Below, one piece after another: positions 36,300-48,924 of a stretch of DNA of 64,000 nt. Both the position numbers and the translations under genes were made by a program. The stretch comes from Begonia masoniana (lineage: Eukaryota > Streptophyta > Magnoliopsida > Cucurbitales > Begoniaceae): assembly GCA_022432975.1 (NCBI GenBank), contig CM039508.1:25493999-25557998 (forward strand), written 5' to 3'. Below the pieces are notes generated by a model that saw nothing but the letters and a program-made list of their open reading frames with translations, was not told the origin of the DNA and made no database searches. Positions within the stretch are counted from its first letter, which is position 1; each line of letters starts with the position of its first letter.

Positions 36300-37330
36300 G
36301 ATGATCGAGCGTAAAGATTGAAAGGTCAAGATTAGTTATGCGATGTCACACAGAGTGTTTCGTGACGTTAATAATTAATACAATGATAGACAATTATAAA
36401 AATATTGAAAGAAAATAAATAGGAGATTGGTAATGCAATTCGGCAATTTACCTACATCTGCGGGGTCACGCCCAGTTATAAAAACATTTCATGAGTTCAC
36501 AAAGTTACAAGACAAACGGACTTAAACTAATAAAAATTCTCTCTTATCTTTGCTTCCTATGACACCGTCTGTAATACCAGGTCGTTATCTACGGACGCAA
36601 TAAATCAGCACACTCGAATAATCGATAAATTCCAAAGCATAAACAGAGTGTATAAAATAATCATTCAAGAACTGAATGATCAATCACAAACTTATACGCA
36701 GAAGCGTGAGGGAGAGAAAGAACGACGACGGCTTGCCAATCAAGAAATCTCCTTCCCAAAATAATGAAAAATCTGTGTGCGCTTCCTTAGGAACAAAAAC
36801 TTAAATATGATTGGTAACTGCCTTATCTAAGGTTTAATTCAAATACCAAATAGAAATTTAAAGTTGCTAAGAATAAGAAAATCAAATCTCACTAAATCGG
36901 TTGAGAGACACCATGTGAGATATTTTAGGAAAGTACCCTCAACTACTTATATATGGATCCCGAAGACTTAGAAAAGTATCTCATAATTAATGTGATCTCA
37001 AGGCTAGATATAATCCATCAAATATCTTTCAAATCGGTCTTTCAAAACAAAGTTTTGAAAAAAACTAAAGCCTCTAGATTTTCAACTACTTCTTTGATCC
37101 TCAAGTTTCCTTATTTTAACTTTCACCAATATCTTCTTGATTTCCAATATCCATCCATTCAATAATTTGAATAAATTATTTCTTGATTTCCAAAAAACAA
37201 ACTAACAACTTTGAAATCAATGAAATAAAATATTATTTCCATAAATGTTTATTTGTCAAAAAATTATTGCTAACATATTTGCAATATATTTATATTTACA
37301 GAGACATTAGTGGCATAAACATAGACATCA
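36300..37330 (-). mobile_element. copia-type LTR copy (minus orientation)
   Basis: Reverse-orientation homolog of 29900-31170: CATTACCTACATCTGCGGGG-type U5 sequence near 36450-36480, GCAGAAGCG near 36700, and AAATAATATTTTATTTC (minus strand) near 37225. Diverged with many substitutions and indels; ends not fixed. Confidence 0.58.
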
Positions 37331-37846
37331 TTTTGAGTTTACTTGTATTATTTAGATTATTCAGTTCTTTGTTAGAAGAGTAATCTTTGTTGTTTTTTTA
37401 TAGAGGTTAGTTTTTACTCATCAGAGATTGCAAATTTCTTCTTTTTTTTTTTTTTTTTTTTTGTGGTTGTGATTATTCTTCTTTGTTTAGAGTTTCTTGT
37501 GATTATTGATCTTTGTTAGAAGAATAATTTTTGTTTTTTTTTAATCCAATGACATCAATGAGAATCTTTCTTTTCTTAGATTTTATAATGGCTGAAGTAG
37601 GTTATCTTGGTTTTTGAATTTGGAAGTGAAGAAGATTGATTTTGCTTGGGAGCAATGAAGAATTAAGGAGAGAACCGATAGAAAAATTAGTCTGAACGAT
37701 ACCCGAAAGAATTTTTCCACGTAAATTTAGTGTCCCTTATTGTGTATTTTTGTTTTTTGTGTTATCGTTTGATTTCTAACAAGAGGTGGTTTTGGGAGTT
37801 CCAATCGATTTCCGACTTACATGAATTTATAGACTAAACATTCTCA
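37331..37846. other. A/T-rich spacer with poly-T
   Basis: Contains a T-run at about 37442-37462 and no recognised feature. Confidence 0.3.
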
Positions 37847-40321
37847 AGACTTTTAATTTCCATAAGCCAACAAAGCCCTCTATAAACTAAACCTTAAACC
37901 TTTACATTTATCCAATGTAAATACATTAAGAGAAAATCAAGTGGCGGGAAAGAGTTCCAAGTGGTTCAAATAGAATGTTCAGCAAGAGGAAAAATCAAGG
38001 CGAGAGTGGTAGTTATGGATGCGTATTTATCGAATCGATGTCATTCTTAAAGTATGGACTACGATTTACGGCGGTGAAACTGAAAAGATGATTATACATC
38101 ATACTACGATTTACGGCAGTGAAACTGAAAAGATGATTATACATGTATTCGCTGCTAGACCCAGATAAGTAAAGTGCAACAATTTAGCTTTACCCGTCTG
38201 AAGCCTTGACATTTTTTATCAAATTTTGTCTTATGTTTGGTGAATGAAAATTATGTGTTATGTGCCATTTTTTAGAACGAAACCATGCCAACAACGTTAC
38301 AAGAAGTGTACATTATTGACTTGAAAAATCAAATTGAAGTATTTGGAGAGCAGCAACCATAGCATTCGACCATAATCTACATCCAAGCCACGGCTGACCA
38401 AACCATAACCTAGGTCGACATGATTACAGAGAGTAAAAGGAAGAATCCAGTTTCCCATGTTCTAACCTAATCCTTGTGAAAATCTATAACTTCCAAAGTT
38501 TTCATTTTTCTTTGCCACTTTGTCAAAAAAAAAAAAAAAAACAATAATAACAAAAACAACAAACTTGGATGAATCCATCTTCAATTTAGTGTTTTGCAGT
38601 AAAAGTGAGAGAAGAAGACAAGAAAGACGGTGGAAAACTCGATGATCACTCTTCAGTCGCATTCATGAAACACTAAATATGTGCCATAACATTAAACCAA
38701 TTCATACATTTGGGGGAGGCCAGATCTTACCGAACAGTTCCTCTACTCGTTTTGCTTGATTAGTATAACCTTCTATCCCAGTACTCAGAAGCTGCACGGC
38801 TGCAGGTCCCATTGCTGATGTAAGGCTCAACTGGTCCCATTTCTTGAGCTGCCAAGTTTAAAATTTTGGTCCATTTAACAGCCATTATGATCAAGAGCAA
38901 ATATGTGAAAAAGTCTACTATTTCCTATCCAACAAGGCTTTCAAAAGGTAGTCAATGTTCTATGTACATAGAATATGGTGTCCAAATGATGTGTCAGGAA
39001 AGAATATAAAGTGATGTAAACAATGTCGTTATTGACAATCCCTTTGGTAGCATCTAAGGTTTGTCATACACGGTGATATCTGAAAAGACTTTAATTTCCA
39101 TAAGCCACAAGCCCTCTATAAACTAAACCGTAAACCTTTACATTTATCCAATGTAAATACATTAAGAGAAAATCAAGTGGCGGGAAAGAGTTCCAAGTGT
39201 TCAAATAGAATGTTCAGCAAGAGGAAAAATCAAGGCGAGAGTGGTATTTATGGATGCGTCTTTATCGAATCGATGTCATTCTTAAAGTATGGACTACGAT
39301 TTACGCGGTGAAACTGAAAAGATGATTATACATCATACTACGATTTACGGCAGTGAAACTGAAAAGATGATTATACATGTATTCGCTGCTAGACCCAGAT
39401 AAGTAAAGTGCAACAATTTAGCTTTACCCGTCTGAAGCCTTGACATTTTTTATCAAATTTTGTCTTATGTTTGGTGAATGAAAATTATGTGTTATGTGCC
39501 ATTTTTTAGAACGAAACCATGCCAACAACGTTACAAGAAGTGTACATTATTGACTTGAAAAATCAAATTGAAGTATTTGGAGAGCAGCAACCATAGCATT
39601 CGACCATAATCTACATCCAAGCCACGGCTGACCAAACCATAACCTAGGTCGACATGATTACAGAGAGTAAAAGGAAGAATCCAGTTTCCCATGTTCTAAC
39701 CTAATCCTTGTGAAAATCTATAACTTCCAAAGTTTTCATTTTTCTTTGCCACTTTGTCAAAAAAAAAAAAAAAACAATAATAACAAAAACAACAAACTTG
39801 GATGAATCCATCTTCAATTTAGTGTTTTGCAGTAAAAGTGAGAGAAGAAGACAAGAAAAGACGGTGGAAAACTCGATGATCACTCTTCAGTCGCATTCAT
39901 GAAACACTAAATATGTGCCATAACATTAAACCAATTCATACATTTGGGGGAGGCCAGATCTTACCGAACAGTTCCTCTACTCGTTTTGCTTGATTAGTAT
40001 AACCTTCTATCCCAGTACTCAGAAGCTGCACGGCTGCAGGTCCCATTGCTGATGTAAGGCTCAACTGGTCCCATTTCTTGAGCTGCCAAGTTTAAAATTT
40101 TGGTCCATTTTAACAGCCATTATGATCAAGAGCAAATATGTGAAAAAGTCTACTATTTCCTATCCAACAAGGCTTTCAAAAGGTAGTCAATGTTCTATGT
40201 ACATAGAATATGGTGTCCAAATGATGTGTCAGGAAAGAATATAAAGTGATGTAAACAATGTCGTTATTGACAATCCCTTTGGTAGCATCTAAGGTTTGTC
40301 ATACACGGTGATATCTGAAAA
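37847..40321. repeat. tandem duplication of about 1.24 kb including the last transaldolase exon
   Basis: 37847-39084 and 39087-40321 are near-identical, with about a dozen substitutions or small indels. Each unit contains the terminal transaldolase exon, a poly-A/T run (38524-38540, 39760-39774) and a 45-bp two-copy repeat (ACTACGATTTACGGC..., about 38056-38145). The junction is ATATCTGAAAAGACTTTAAT at about 39077-39096. Confidence 0.93.
38702..38848 (-). pseudogene. duplicate terminal exon of transaldolase
   Basis: It appears to encode the same 48 residues as the exon at 39936-40082 ([20 protein letters not shown] ... KIWPPPNV, stop at 38702-38704), with the same AG acceptor. It lies downstream of the first stop codon and polyadenylation region, so it would be used only by skipping the nearer copy. 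Confidence 0.85.
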
Positions 40322-43300
40322 TGTATAACACAATAAAATGCATTGTCATTTTCGAAATGAAATGTTAGGACAAGGTGTTGGACATTATTATTAGGGTAAA
40401 ACGTAATTTGGACCCCGAACTTAAAAAATATAGACAACTAATGCCTTAATATATATTTTTAACATAATGGATCTTGAACTTTGAAATCTTCGCATGCAAA
40501 TGGAGCGTGATGGTACAGACTTTTACATGTTTTTGAACACCATATACTGTTTTCATTACATGAATTTGTCAAAACTAAGAGACTTATAATGTGGATAGAA
40601 AAAATACACTCAAACAAGTAAATAGGACATACCTCTTCTTTACTGAATTCATAATTGGCAGCAGACTGTGGTGATAACCTTCTCACAAAAGAGTACTTAT
40701 CATCAGGAGCAATCACGGACTCTTTGAGAGACTGGAGTATCTTCAATGGTGCAATAATGTAGTCAACTCTGAACAATTGACAAAATGAAAAAAGCAGAGG
40801 CAGCAGAAATTAAATCAGATGTCCAAAATGTAATAACTTCTAAATTACCAATAAAAAAGGTGAGTCATATAGCTACCCCAGAAGACTGAATAAGTCCTGC
40901 TTGTTCCTTACTGCAGCTGCCATCAACTTTGATCTGTGTCCATATTTGTGGATGTAATTGTAAGCCTTTGTTACCTACATTATAAATGAGATATTTCATG
41001 TTTAGAAACGGATAAGGTTCCCATTTGCAAGTATTATTATTCTATGCACATAAATACGACTTATAAATAGAACTAGCACCTCAAACAAACTGTTATGGTT
41101 CCACACCTCGCATTTCACTCAATAGCACTACACTCGGCTCTCTCATCGGTTATAATTCTCCACCAGTCAGAATCTTCAACCGAAGAGCCATAACATAGTG
41201 GATCTCATACCCCAACAACATGGTTCAATCCCTAATAATTTCACCATGGAGGAGTTCGAACCTTGCATCTCTCCTTTGTGGGAAGAGATCTTTTAACCAA
41301 GTGGTAAGAGACGAGTGAAGTGCGAGGTAGGGAACTATAACACAGCCTTAACAAGTTTCAGTTCAAGTTAAACAAACAAAAAATAGAACTTGGAAAATTA
41401 TGCTTCAAAATATGCGTTGGTGATATATTTTAAACTAGCTACACAGATTGTCATGAGCTTCAAAACTAACTGGTAAAACTGATACAGGTGGGTAACCAAG
41501 TGATAGATAATATGTTATTATATGAATGGAAAACATATTATATTTAATTGATATGTTCAAAGAACAAACATATGAACATCAGCGCCTATCAACTAACCAA
41601 AGCCAACCCAGGATCTTCTCCTCTCTTAACAGCAGCTTCTATTTCAGGATCATCGGAGTGAGTGCGAGACCAATCCTGAAAGATAAGAAACGAAAGCATG
41701 ACCAAATTTGAAGGTTATCCATTAATCCAGCACAAAATTGTTGGAAGATTACTCTGATCCGGCCAACAAAAATCTGTATGACAGATGCACCAGCTTGGGC
41801 TGCAGCTGCTGCTTGAGCAAAGCTGTAGAAACAGCCAGACCATAGTTTATGTAGTACTAAAATAAAATCTAATCAAATATTTTTCAACAAATAGAGGATT
41901 TTGGTCCAGAGAGATTTTTTATCTGGCTGTACATATCTACGCAAATTATGAAAGCCCAGTCGCTCGTGAAATTACATTTTGTAAATTAAAAACATTACCG
42001 AATTTTTCATCGTAAAATCAGCATTAAAACAATTGTTATGATGTTTTTGGAACATAATGATGTTGTTATCTATTTCATTTGGTAAATAGGAGTCGTCTTC
42101 GACTTTAATATACCTGTATACAAAAGTCAAATGGGTCTGTATGCCCTCAGATTCCAATAACCTTGCTGCCTCAATTCCCTGAATAGAATACCACCAATAA
42201 ACATTGGGTCATTTGTGAAGTGGTAAAACTGTAAACGCAAAGTATTCCAATATAAGGAAATAAACATATTTTGGCACAAATTCACCTGCCATGTTGATGG
42301 AATTTTAAAGAGAAGGCGCTCGGGGGGAATCTCTACGTCATTGTACAACTTCAACAAATCATGCACCTATGACATTAGAAGAAGTGGAATCAGATTGAAA
42401 AAGAATAAGATAACGGAATATTAAGTACCCCTGACCCGCAAAAGGCACAAGGAAAACCACTTATTCAAGGATGAGTAATTAACATAATCTTGTGTTTAGA
42501 GAGTGCTTCAACTAAATAGTCGTTCTCAAAGAAGTAAATCTGATTCTGGAAAATCAGGAATCTTGCAGTAGGAAAACATATGAAGTTTACTAACTTTCTT
42601 TGAGAAAAGTCATGAAAATCCTCATACCCTTCTAATAATTCCGTGTGTGTCATAAGTAAGACGTGCATCAACCTCGGTTGAAACACGTCCAGGAACTAAT
42701 TTTGCCAAATCACTGCCAACATTAACAAGAGCCTGCACACTGGATTTGATCACCAAACAATTGATTGAATCGAAACAGAAAATGAATTGAAAGCAATGAG
42801 GTACGCAAAGGACCAACTTTGTTAACGAAACAGGATAATTTCAACTCCGAGTTTTCTACCCCAAAACACCCTGTATCTGCTAAAGCCATATCAACGGCAT
42901 TCTACACAACAACATAAGAAAAAATAATGAAAATAAATAAAAAAAAGATTTTCCATAAAGTATCCATAGACAAATTCATGGTATATGCTTTTGCGATTAC
43001 TCTAAATATGGTATCAGGAAGGCCACAAATGCCCAATAGGAGAGACGAACTGACTGTAGCAGCTGTTGGAGGAAATCTGCCGAAAAAGATGAAATCATTG
43101 CACCATGTATAGATTACCGAAAGGAAGAGGAAAAACAAAAGCTATAATAAGAAGGCAAAGAATGATTAGAAAAATAAGAAGGAAAAAAACAACAAAATTG
43201 CATCTTCAAGACTCTTCCTAAGGTTTGAGAATGACAAAATACGAAACAATTATTTTCCGTAAATCAGCGAATTAAGATCACGGTATTTAAAAACTCTTGC

Positions 43301-43775
43301 ATAAAAAAAATGACGATATATAAACAATGTTTTATACTTCTCAAAGTCATCGAAGATGACGGTGTCTGGAACAATCTCGCTGAAGCTAGAAATGGAGTCC
43401 AGTTCGGTAGTCAAACCTAAGCAACAAACAAAATCCAAATCCACTCTCAGAAAGAAAAAAATAAAACAAAAATGTCGTATTAGCCGATCTTAGGAAGATC
43501 TAATTCCAGAGATTTGAAAAGGAAGAGAAAAAACAATACAGAGACCAGTGTCGAGGGAGGAAGAAGCACGAATCAGAGGAAAAGAGGAGCGTGAAGTGAA
43601 ATTGACATTGGAAGCCTTTAATCCAGCTGAGAACCTGTATCTTCCCTGATTAGAAAATGCAGCAACACAGTTAGGTAATCACAATCTACAACTGAAAGAG
43701 GGAGATAGAAAGCACCTGCAAATTGGAAGAAGATGAAAGAGATGCAGAAGGCGGAGACTGCAATGCTAACGCCAT
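39936..43775 (-). CDS. TAL: transaldolase, plastid type, 13 exons
   Basis: Transaldolase transfers a dihydroxyacetone unit between sugar phosphates in the non-oxidative pentose phosphate pathway, via a Schiff base on Lys. Coding exons (minus strand): 43716-43775, 43546-43645, 43338-43416, 43001-43076, 42818-42904, 42628-42732, 42286-42366, 42114-42178, 41753-41822, 41598-41675, 40877-40974, 40633-40768 and 39936-40082. They sum to 1182 nt, 393 residues. All junctions have GT/AG and keep frame. Residues 1-50 are Ser-rich ([18 protein letters not shown]), like a plastid transit peptide. Conserved blocks are [52 protein letters not shown] (catalytic Lys about residue 190), [20 protein letters not shown] and [18 protein letters not shown]. 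It appears intact and resembles the Arabidopsis At1g12230 type. Exon 5 ends are accurate to a base or two. Confidence 0.93.
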
Positions 43776-43848
43776 TGTCACTGTGAGAGATGGTCTGTGT
43801 GTGTCTGTTAGTTTAGCTGAAGATTGGGTCTAACGAAATCCAAAAAAG

Positions 43849-43857
43849 GTATATATA
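43849..43857 (-). promoter_or_regulatory. TATA box of the transaldolase gene
   Basis: TATATATA-like sequence on the minus strand (ACTATATATACC) about 75-80 bp before the start codon. The MULE begins about 120 bp further upstream. Confidence 0.5.
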
Positions 43858-43979
43858 GTATTTTGGAAATTCCGCTTATCTTTAATCACACAAATTAATA
43901 TAACTTAATTATATATATTAAAAAAATAAAAAATAAAATAGAAAATGCGTACCCGTCTGTCTCGTCTTCTTTCTTTTTT

Positions 43980-44600
43980 GGGAAATTACCGATTATGACC
44001 GCGAAGTATACGTTTTTTTATATGAAACCTTAAAGTATCAAATTTAACAATCCAAACCTTAAACTATAAAAAAAAAACATAACAAAACAAACCCTACCGT
44101 CCGTCTGATATCCATTTTGGCCGTATATCGGACGAACGGAAAAAAATAACGTCTGTCCGTTTTAAATCTGTTGTCGTATACCGAACGAACGTTTCAAAAT
44201 AGAGACCGTTCGGTAAATATTACGGACAGACGCATGAAAAGTTTGTCCGTCCGTTATTCTGTATATCCGTCCGTTATTTTTAAGGCGTTTTATAAACGGA
44301 CGGACATTTTAAATTAGGACGAAAACGGACGGACACTTAAATACAGAGTCCGTCTGTTCTCGCAATTTATATCGAACCAGAGTTTGAAATCTGACATTTC
44401 ACCGCGCCAAAAAAGGATTTTCTCTCAACCCTCTTGCAAAATTTTTGCATATTTGCGATCGAAAAACGCTTCAAGTAATAGCTTTCTCCATTCTGATTGA
44501 TTTAGTTCAATTTTTATCGTAAATAACTTAGATTTTGTAAACTGTCTGTTTTCCAGCCTGTATAACGGACGGACGCACTGAAAGAGCGTCCGTCCGTTCT
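43980..44600 (+). repeat. MULE left terminal inverted repeat with CGGACGGAC motifs
   Basis: Pairs with 52140-52875 in inverted orientation. It contains many copies of ACGGACGGAC / GTCCGTCCGT (for example 44252-44262, 44273-44279, 44296-44304, 44326-44333, 44565-44574). Confidence 0.85.
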
Positions 44601-44802
44601 CCATTTTTGCTGAATTGAGATTGTTTTTCTCTGATTTTCTTTATTTATTCTGATCGTTATTGTTGTATTGTTCAATTGATAGGCTAAAATTGAGCTTCAA
44701 TTTGGATTTATCTTATCGGCAAAATTATTTTTTATTCAATTGATAGGCTATTGTTTATCTTGAATAAAATTTTTTATTTTTTTTTGTAGATAATTGTCAT
44801 AA

Positions 44803-45960
44803 ATGGCTGAAAGATTTGTTGATGCAGATGAGCCTGCGAACATAGAGTGGTATATGGAGGAGCACGGTCCCATATACGATGATATTCAACTATTTGATCA
44901 CTTAGCGGGTGATGGAGAAATACAGGTGCATTCAATCTCGCAAACCTTAGATGATGAGCTTCGAGAACCGTTTAATTCAGATGATAACGTGGCACAAAGC
45001 ATACAAGTAAGGGCAGAAAATTCGGGTGATTTCGCTATGGGTAGACAATATAGTTCTTTAAAATAAATTAGAGACGAAGTACAAGATTATGCTTTGAAAA
45101 ACAAATTTGATATCAAATTCGTTAAAAATAAGAAGAAGAGACTCACGACAAAATGTCAAGGAGTAAATTGTAATTGGCATCTGCATGCTTCGGTCATGTA
45201 AAATGAGTTGACCTTCTAAATAAAGTTCTACCGTAATGATCACAACTGTGTAAGGACAATAACACGCTTCGGCAAAGTGGTTGACAATGTATTATTCAGA
45301 TAGATTCAAAAATCAACTTGACTGGCTCATTCTTGATATTATCGAGACAGTGAGGAAGGAACATAAGGTGAACATTAAGCCAAGTCTTGCGAGAAGAGGA
45401 AGAAGTGAAGCTAAAGAACTTAATTACTGAAGGAGCGAAGAACAATTTAAACTACTATGTTCGTACTTAAAAGAAATAGTCGGATCAAATCCAGGCAGTG
45501 CAGTGAAAATACATGGTTACGTGGTGGGTGAGGGGCAAGATGAAAAGATGATATTTGAAAGAATGTACATATATATGGTTGCTTGTGTGGTAGGTTTGCT
45601 GGAACAGGGTAAACGTATTATCTGTTTAGATGGATGTCATCTGAAGGGCTTCTGCCCTTGGCTAATTACTCACGGCCGTAAGTATTGATGGCAACAATGG
45701 CGTATATTTCATTGTTGTTGCCAACGTGGAGACAGAATGCAAGAACTCGTGGATGTGGTTTTTGGAGTTATTATAGGACGATTTAGGCATTGACCGTGGA
45801 CGAGGATGGACATTTGTGTCGGATCGACAAAAAGTATATATTATTATTACTATTATTATTATTCGGGCGTTGTAGTTACATTGTTTTATGCTGAACCTGT
45901 TTTTCTTTAAAATTTCAGGGGTTGTTGGCTGTTGTGAATGACACATTTGGCTGCTGTGGA
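44803..45960 (+). pseudogene. MULE transposase (MuDR type), truncated
   Basis: ATG 44803 opens an acidic 87-codon frame. After a stop, the MuDR DNA-binding region follows (FVKNKKKRLTTKCQGVNCNW near 45117-45176). The start of the catalytic core is at 45620-45650 (ICLDGCHLKG, first catalytic Asp) and 45795-45830 in another frame (RGRGWTFVSDRQK, second catalytic region). An apparent intron (GT near 45835, AG near 45919) leads to GLLAVVNDTF, after which homology stops. The third catalytic acid and zinc finger are absent. Several stops and frame slips are present. Confidence 0.85.
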
Positions 45961-46503
45961 CGACACATTTGGTTTAAAATTTCAGAGGTGTATCGTCGTC
46001 ATCGCCCGACATCGGATGGACATCGTCATCATTGGCCTCCACCAGGTCCTGAATGATCCGCCTCGTACCTCTATGGTACTCCATCATCCCTCTGAGGTAT
46101 TCCATCACCTCTCTGTGAGACTCCGTCAGAGTCACTTCGATCTTATGGACTCTGTTTGAGAGATACTCTATATCCGTCCTAACAGACTCCATATCTGCCA
46201 TAACAGACTCTGTGGGTTGCCCTATATGAGTGGGTTGCCCTACATGATTATCATCCCCCTCATCTCCCCTCAACGTCCACATTCCATCTGTTTCAACGAG
46301 GCCCATCCGAACCAAATGAAGCTTGTCAAATGCCTCCCCGGCCCGCTGTGATCTGAGCTACTCTCCAGGCGGTAACTGAATCTCAAAATGCTGGATAATT
46401 TTCTGAATCAAGACACTATAGGAGAGGTTCTTGTTCCGTGTACGCCCGATCTCACACATATGACTTAAAATCACAAAGTTGAGGTCGAACATTATACCGT
46501 TGT

Positions 46504-48924
46504 TGTCATAACCCTAATACTGTACCCAATTTTCGTACTCTATATATATTTTTTTGTACTTATCGTTATAAAAACCTTAAGCGGAGATTAAATCGAAATC
46601 AGAGTTTATTTAGTAAATCGTTTAAAACAAATACTAAAACAATTGAAATTAAAACAATTTAAATCAATTAAAACAATTAAATAAATAAATTAAAAAACGT
46701 AAAATCGGCCGAAGGACAGAAGGGGAAAATCCCCACTTAAAATGAGGGGCGCTCGAACGCCAAATGATAGGCGTTCGGGCGCCACCCTCCTGGCCGCACG
46801 GTCGGCCATCGCTTGGCCGATCGTGCGTCCCTCTTTTCTCTTCCCGCGCCTGATCGCAGCTCTACCCGCTCCCGATCGCAGAACTCTCTGGAAAACCAGA
46901 GAGTTCTATGTTCGAGCGCTTGCATTCAGGCGTTCGATCGCTCCACATTTTCCCCTGTATATTCCTACAATCCTTAACACATTTTTGACCAATCCTCTAA
47001 CACGATTTCAACGTACACCGCAACATACATTTTAGCATCAAACTTCCTGATACCTATGCATCTCTATACTCTCGCTCAAACCAACTCGAGACACATTTGA
47101 CACGAAATACATTTTCACAAAAACGAACTGCATGGATATATTTAAAAACCGAACATTTTCCTAATACCAAACATTTTCAAAATACATTTACAAAACGTTT
47201 AAACTACGAAAAGTAACCTATCAACTACCAGAACCAAACATCCTAAAATGTCTATACAATTCATCAATTCAAAACATCCTAAAACCCCAAAATCTATACA
47301 TACGTCTCCACGGGTCAGGTAAGCGTCGACTGCGCCAGCACACCCCCGCAGCCATCATCCGTCAACTGTGTCACTCCTCAGGTGGAGGGATCTCCTCCTC
47401 ACCTGTTTCCTCGTAATCACCTACACCATACAACACACTATGAGATAAAAATCTCAGTAAGGCTCGTAAATGCAAATGCGATGCTATGCTATGCTATGCA
47501 ATGCTATGCTATGCACTGTAGGTGTCACCGAGATCCTATCCCCCTAACCAGAGAGAGCTCATTCAGCGGGCGGACTACTCTTTCTAGCTAGAGGAGGGGG
47601 GTGCACGCTTACAACCCGTACAGCCGTGCCTGAGCCCCACCTCGCGTGACCTGTAAACTGTATGCCTTGCGGCCTGTAAACTGTATGCCTTGCGGCCTGT
47701 AAACTGTATGCCTTACGGCTGTTTTTCTATGCATTATCTTTAAAACATGCGATGCGTGAACAGTTTATATCTTAAAGTAAACAACCACATATGTACCATC
47801 AGGACAATAAGCAATTAAGAATGTAACCTATAAAAAGAACTATTTCTGACTACCCAACCAAAATAATTTAAATAAACGCATCTCCAAAACTCCTCGAGAC
47901 AACCACGACGTACGGTGTAGGCCAATCGGCCAGAGAAGATCACGAGAACTTACCTCGTGTTCAAAGCAGCTCAAGCTCCGTCCACGAGCGTTGTTTACCT
48001 AAGCAATTTAGAACGTTTATCGTTAAAATGAATTCAAACTTCTAAATGTCCAAATTCAACTAAAACCTTAACTAAAGGATTTTCCTAAAATCTTAATCTA
48101 ACTAATCGAAGTATTTAAACAACGATTAACGCTCAATAGTTTAAAATTTCAATTAACGAGTTTTCCTAAAAACCCGAAAATTCTCCAATTTTAACATTTC
48201 TCACAAATCACTCTAACTTCGTCCAATAACGTTCAATACGTCCTATACATTCGTAATCTACAACAATCTATCGATTTCGAACCCTAAATCTCGACTTTTA
48301 ATCGAAACCCTAAATGAACCCTAATTGGTTTAACTCTATGAAACTCGGAATTTAACGCTCTAAAACTTTAGAATCATACCTAGAGCGTCGATTGGAGGAG
48401 AAAACAGAACGATTGGAGGACGAACGGAGGTCAGAACGTTGAAGTCGCCGTGAGGGAGGAAGAGAGAAAGCTCTCTGGTTTCTTCACGCAACAGGGGAGA
48501 AGTGAAGAAGAAATAGATTTAGGTTAACTTATAATATTGATTTAAAAATTACTAAAATGCCCTTAACACTTATTTTTATTTGTTTCGTCCTTCGTTTCGT
48601 TAATCGGCTAGCGATTTGGTTTCTCCAAATTTTCTTATTTCTCCAATAAGTCCAATTTATTATTTGGGTTCTAACAAAACTATCCGTTCGCAATTCGGAC
48701 CTCGTTTACTATTTTTACTAAAACATCCTTCATATTACGAGAAATGTAATTACTCGGAATATAGCGTTATTACTCCGAAAATTCCCGTAAATTTCTTAAA
48801 ATTCCTATTAATCGTTAGAATCATAATGACGCTTTCTTTTTGTAAAACGAATTTGATTTGACATATTTATAGAAAATGCCGATATATATTATAATCTAAA
48901 ATTCTGTACAGGCCGGATATTACA
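46504..48924 (-). mobile_element. solo gypsy LTR inside the second MULE gene
   Basis: Minus strand TGTAATATCCGGCC to GGGTTATGACA, 2421 bp, with exact GTTGT duplications at 46499-46503 and 48925-48929. It carries short repeats at 47480-47515 (ATGCT) and 47650-47720 (TGTAAACTGTATGCCTTGCG, three copies), and a strong hairpin AGAACTCTCTGG-AAAA-CCAGAGAGTTCT at 46880-46907. Confidence 0.93.
47421..47953 (-). other. predicted intron within the solo LTR
   Basis: Minus-strand donor CGAG/GTAAGT at 47953, hairpin GGCCGATTGGCC (47920-47931) followed by TACACC, CCTTACTGAG before the acceptor, and GGTGTAG/GTG at 47421. Encloses the three-copy repeat. Splicing is inferred. Confidence 0.45.

Noticed and set aside
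38462..38662. Minus-strand 66-codon frame repeated at 39701-39883
   Set aside because: Lies downstream of the transaldolase stop codons and is duplicated only because the 1.24 kb unit is; poly-Phe from a T-run.
46742..47035. 97-codon Arg/Pro-rich plus-strand frame
   Set aside because: Lies antisense within U5 of a solo LTR with exact boundaries; G/C-rich repeat composition explains it.
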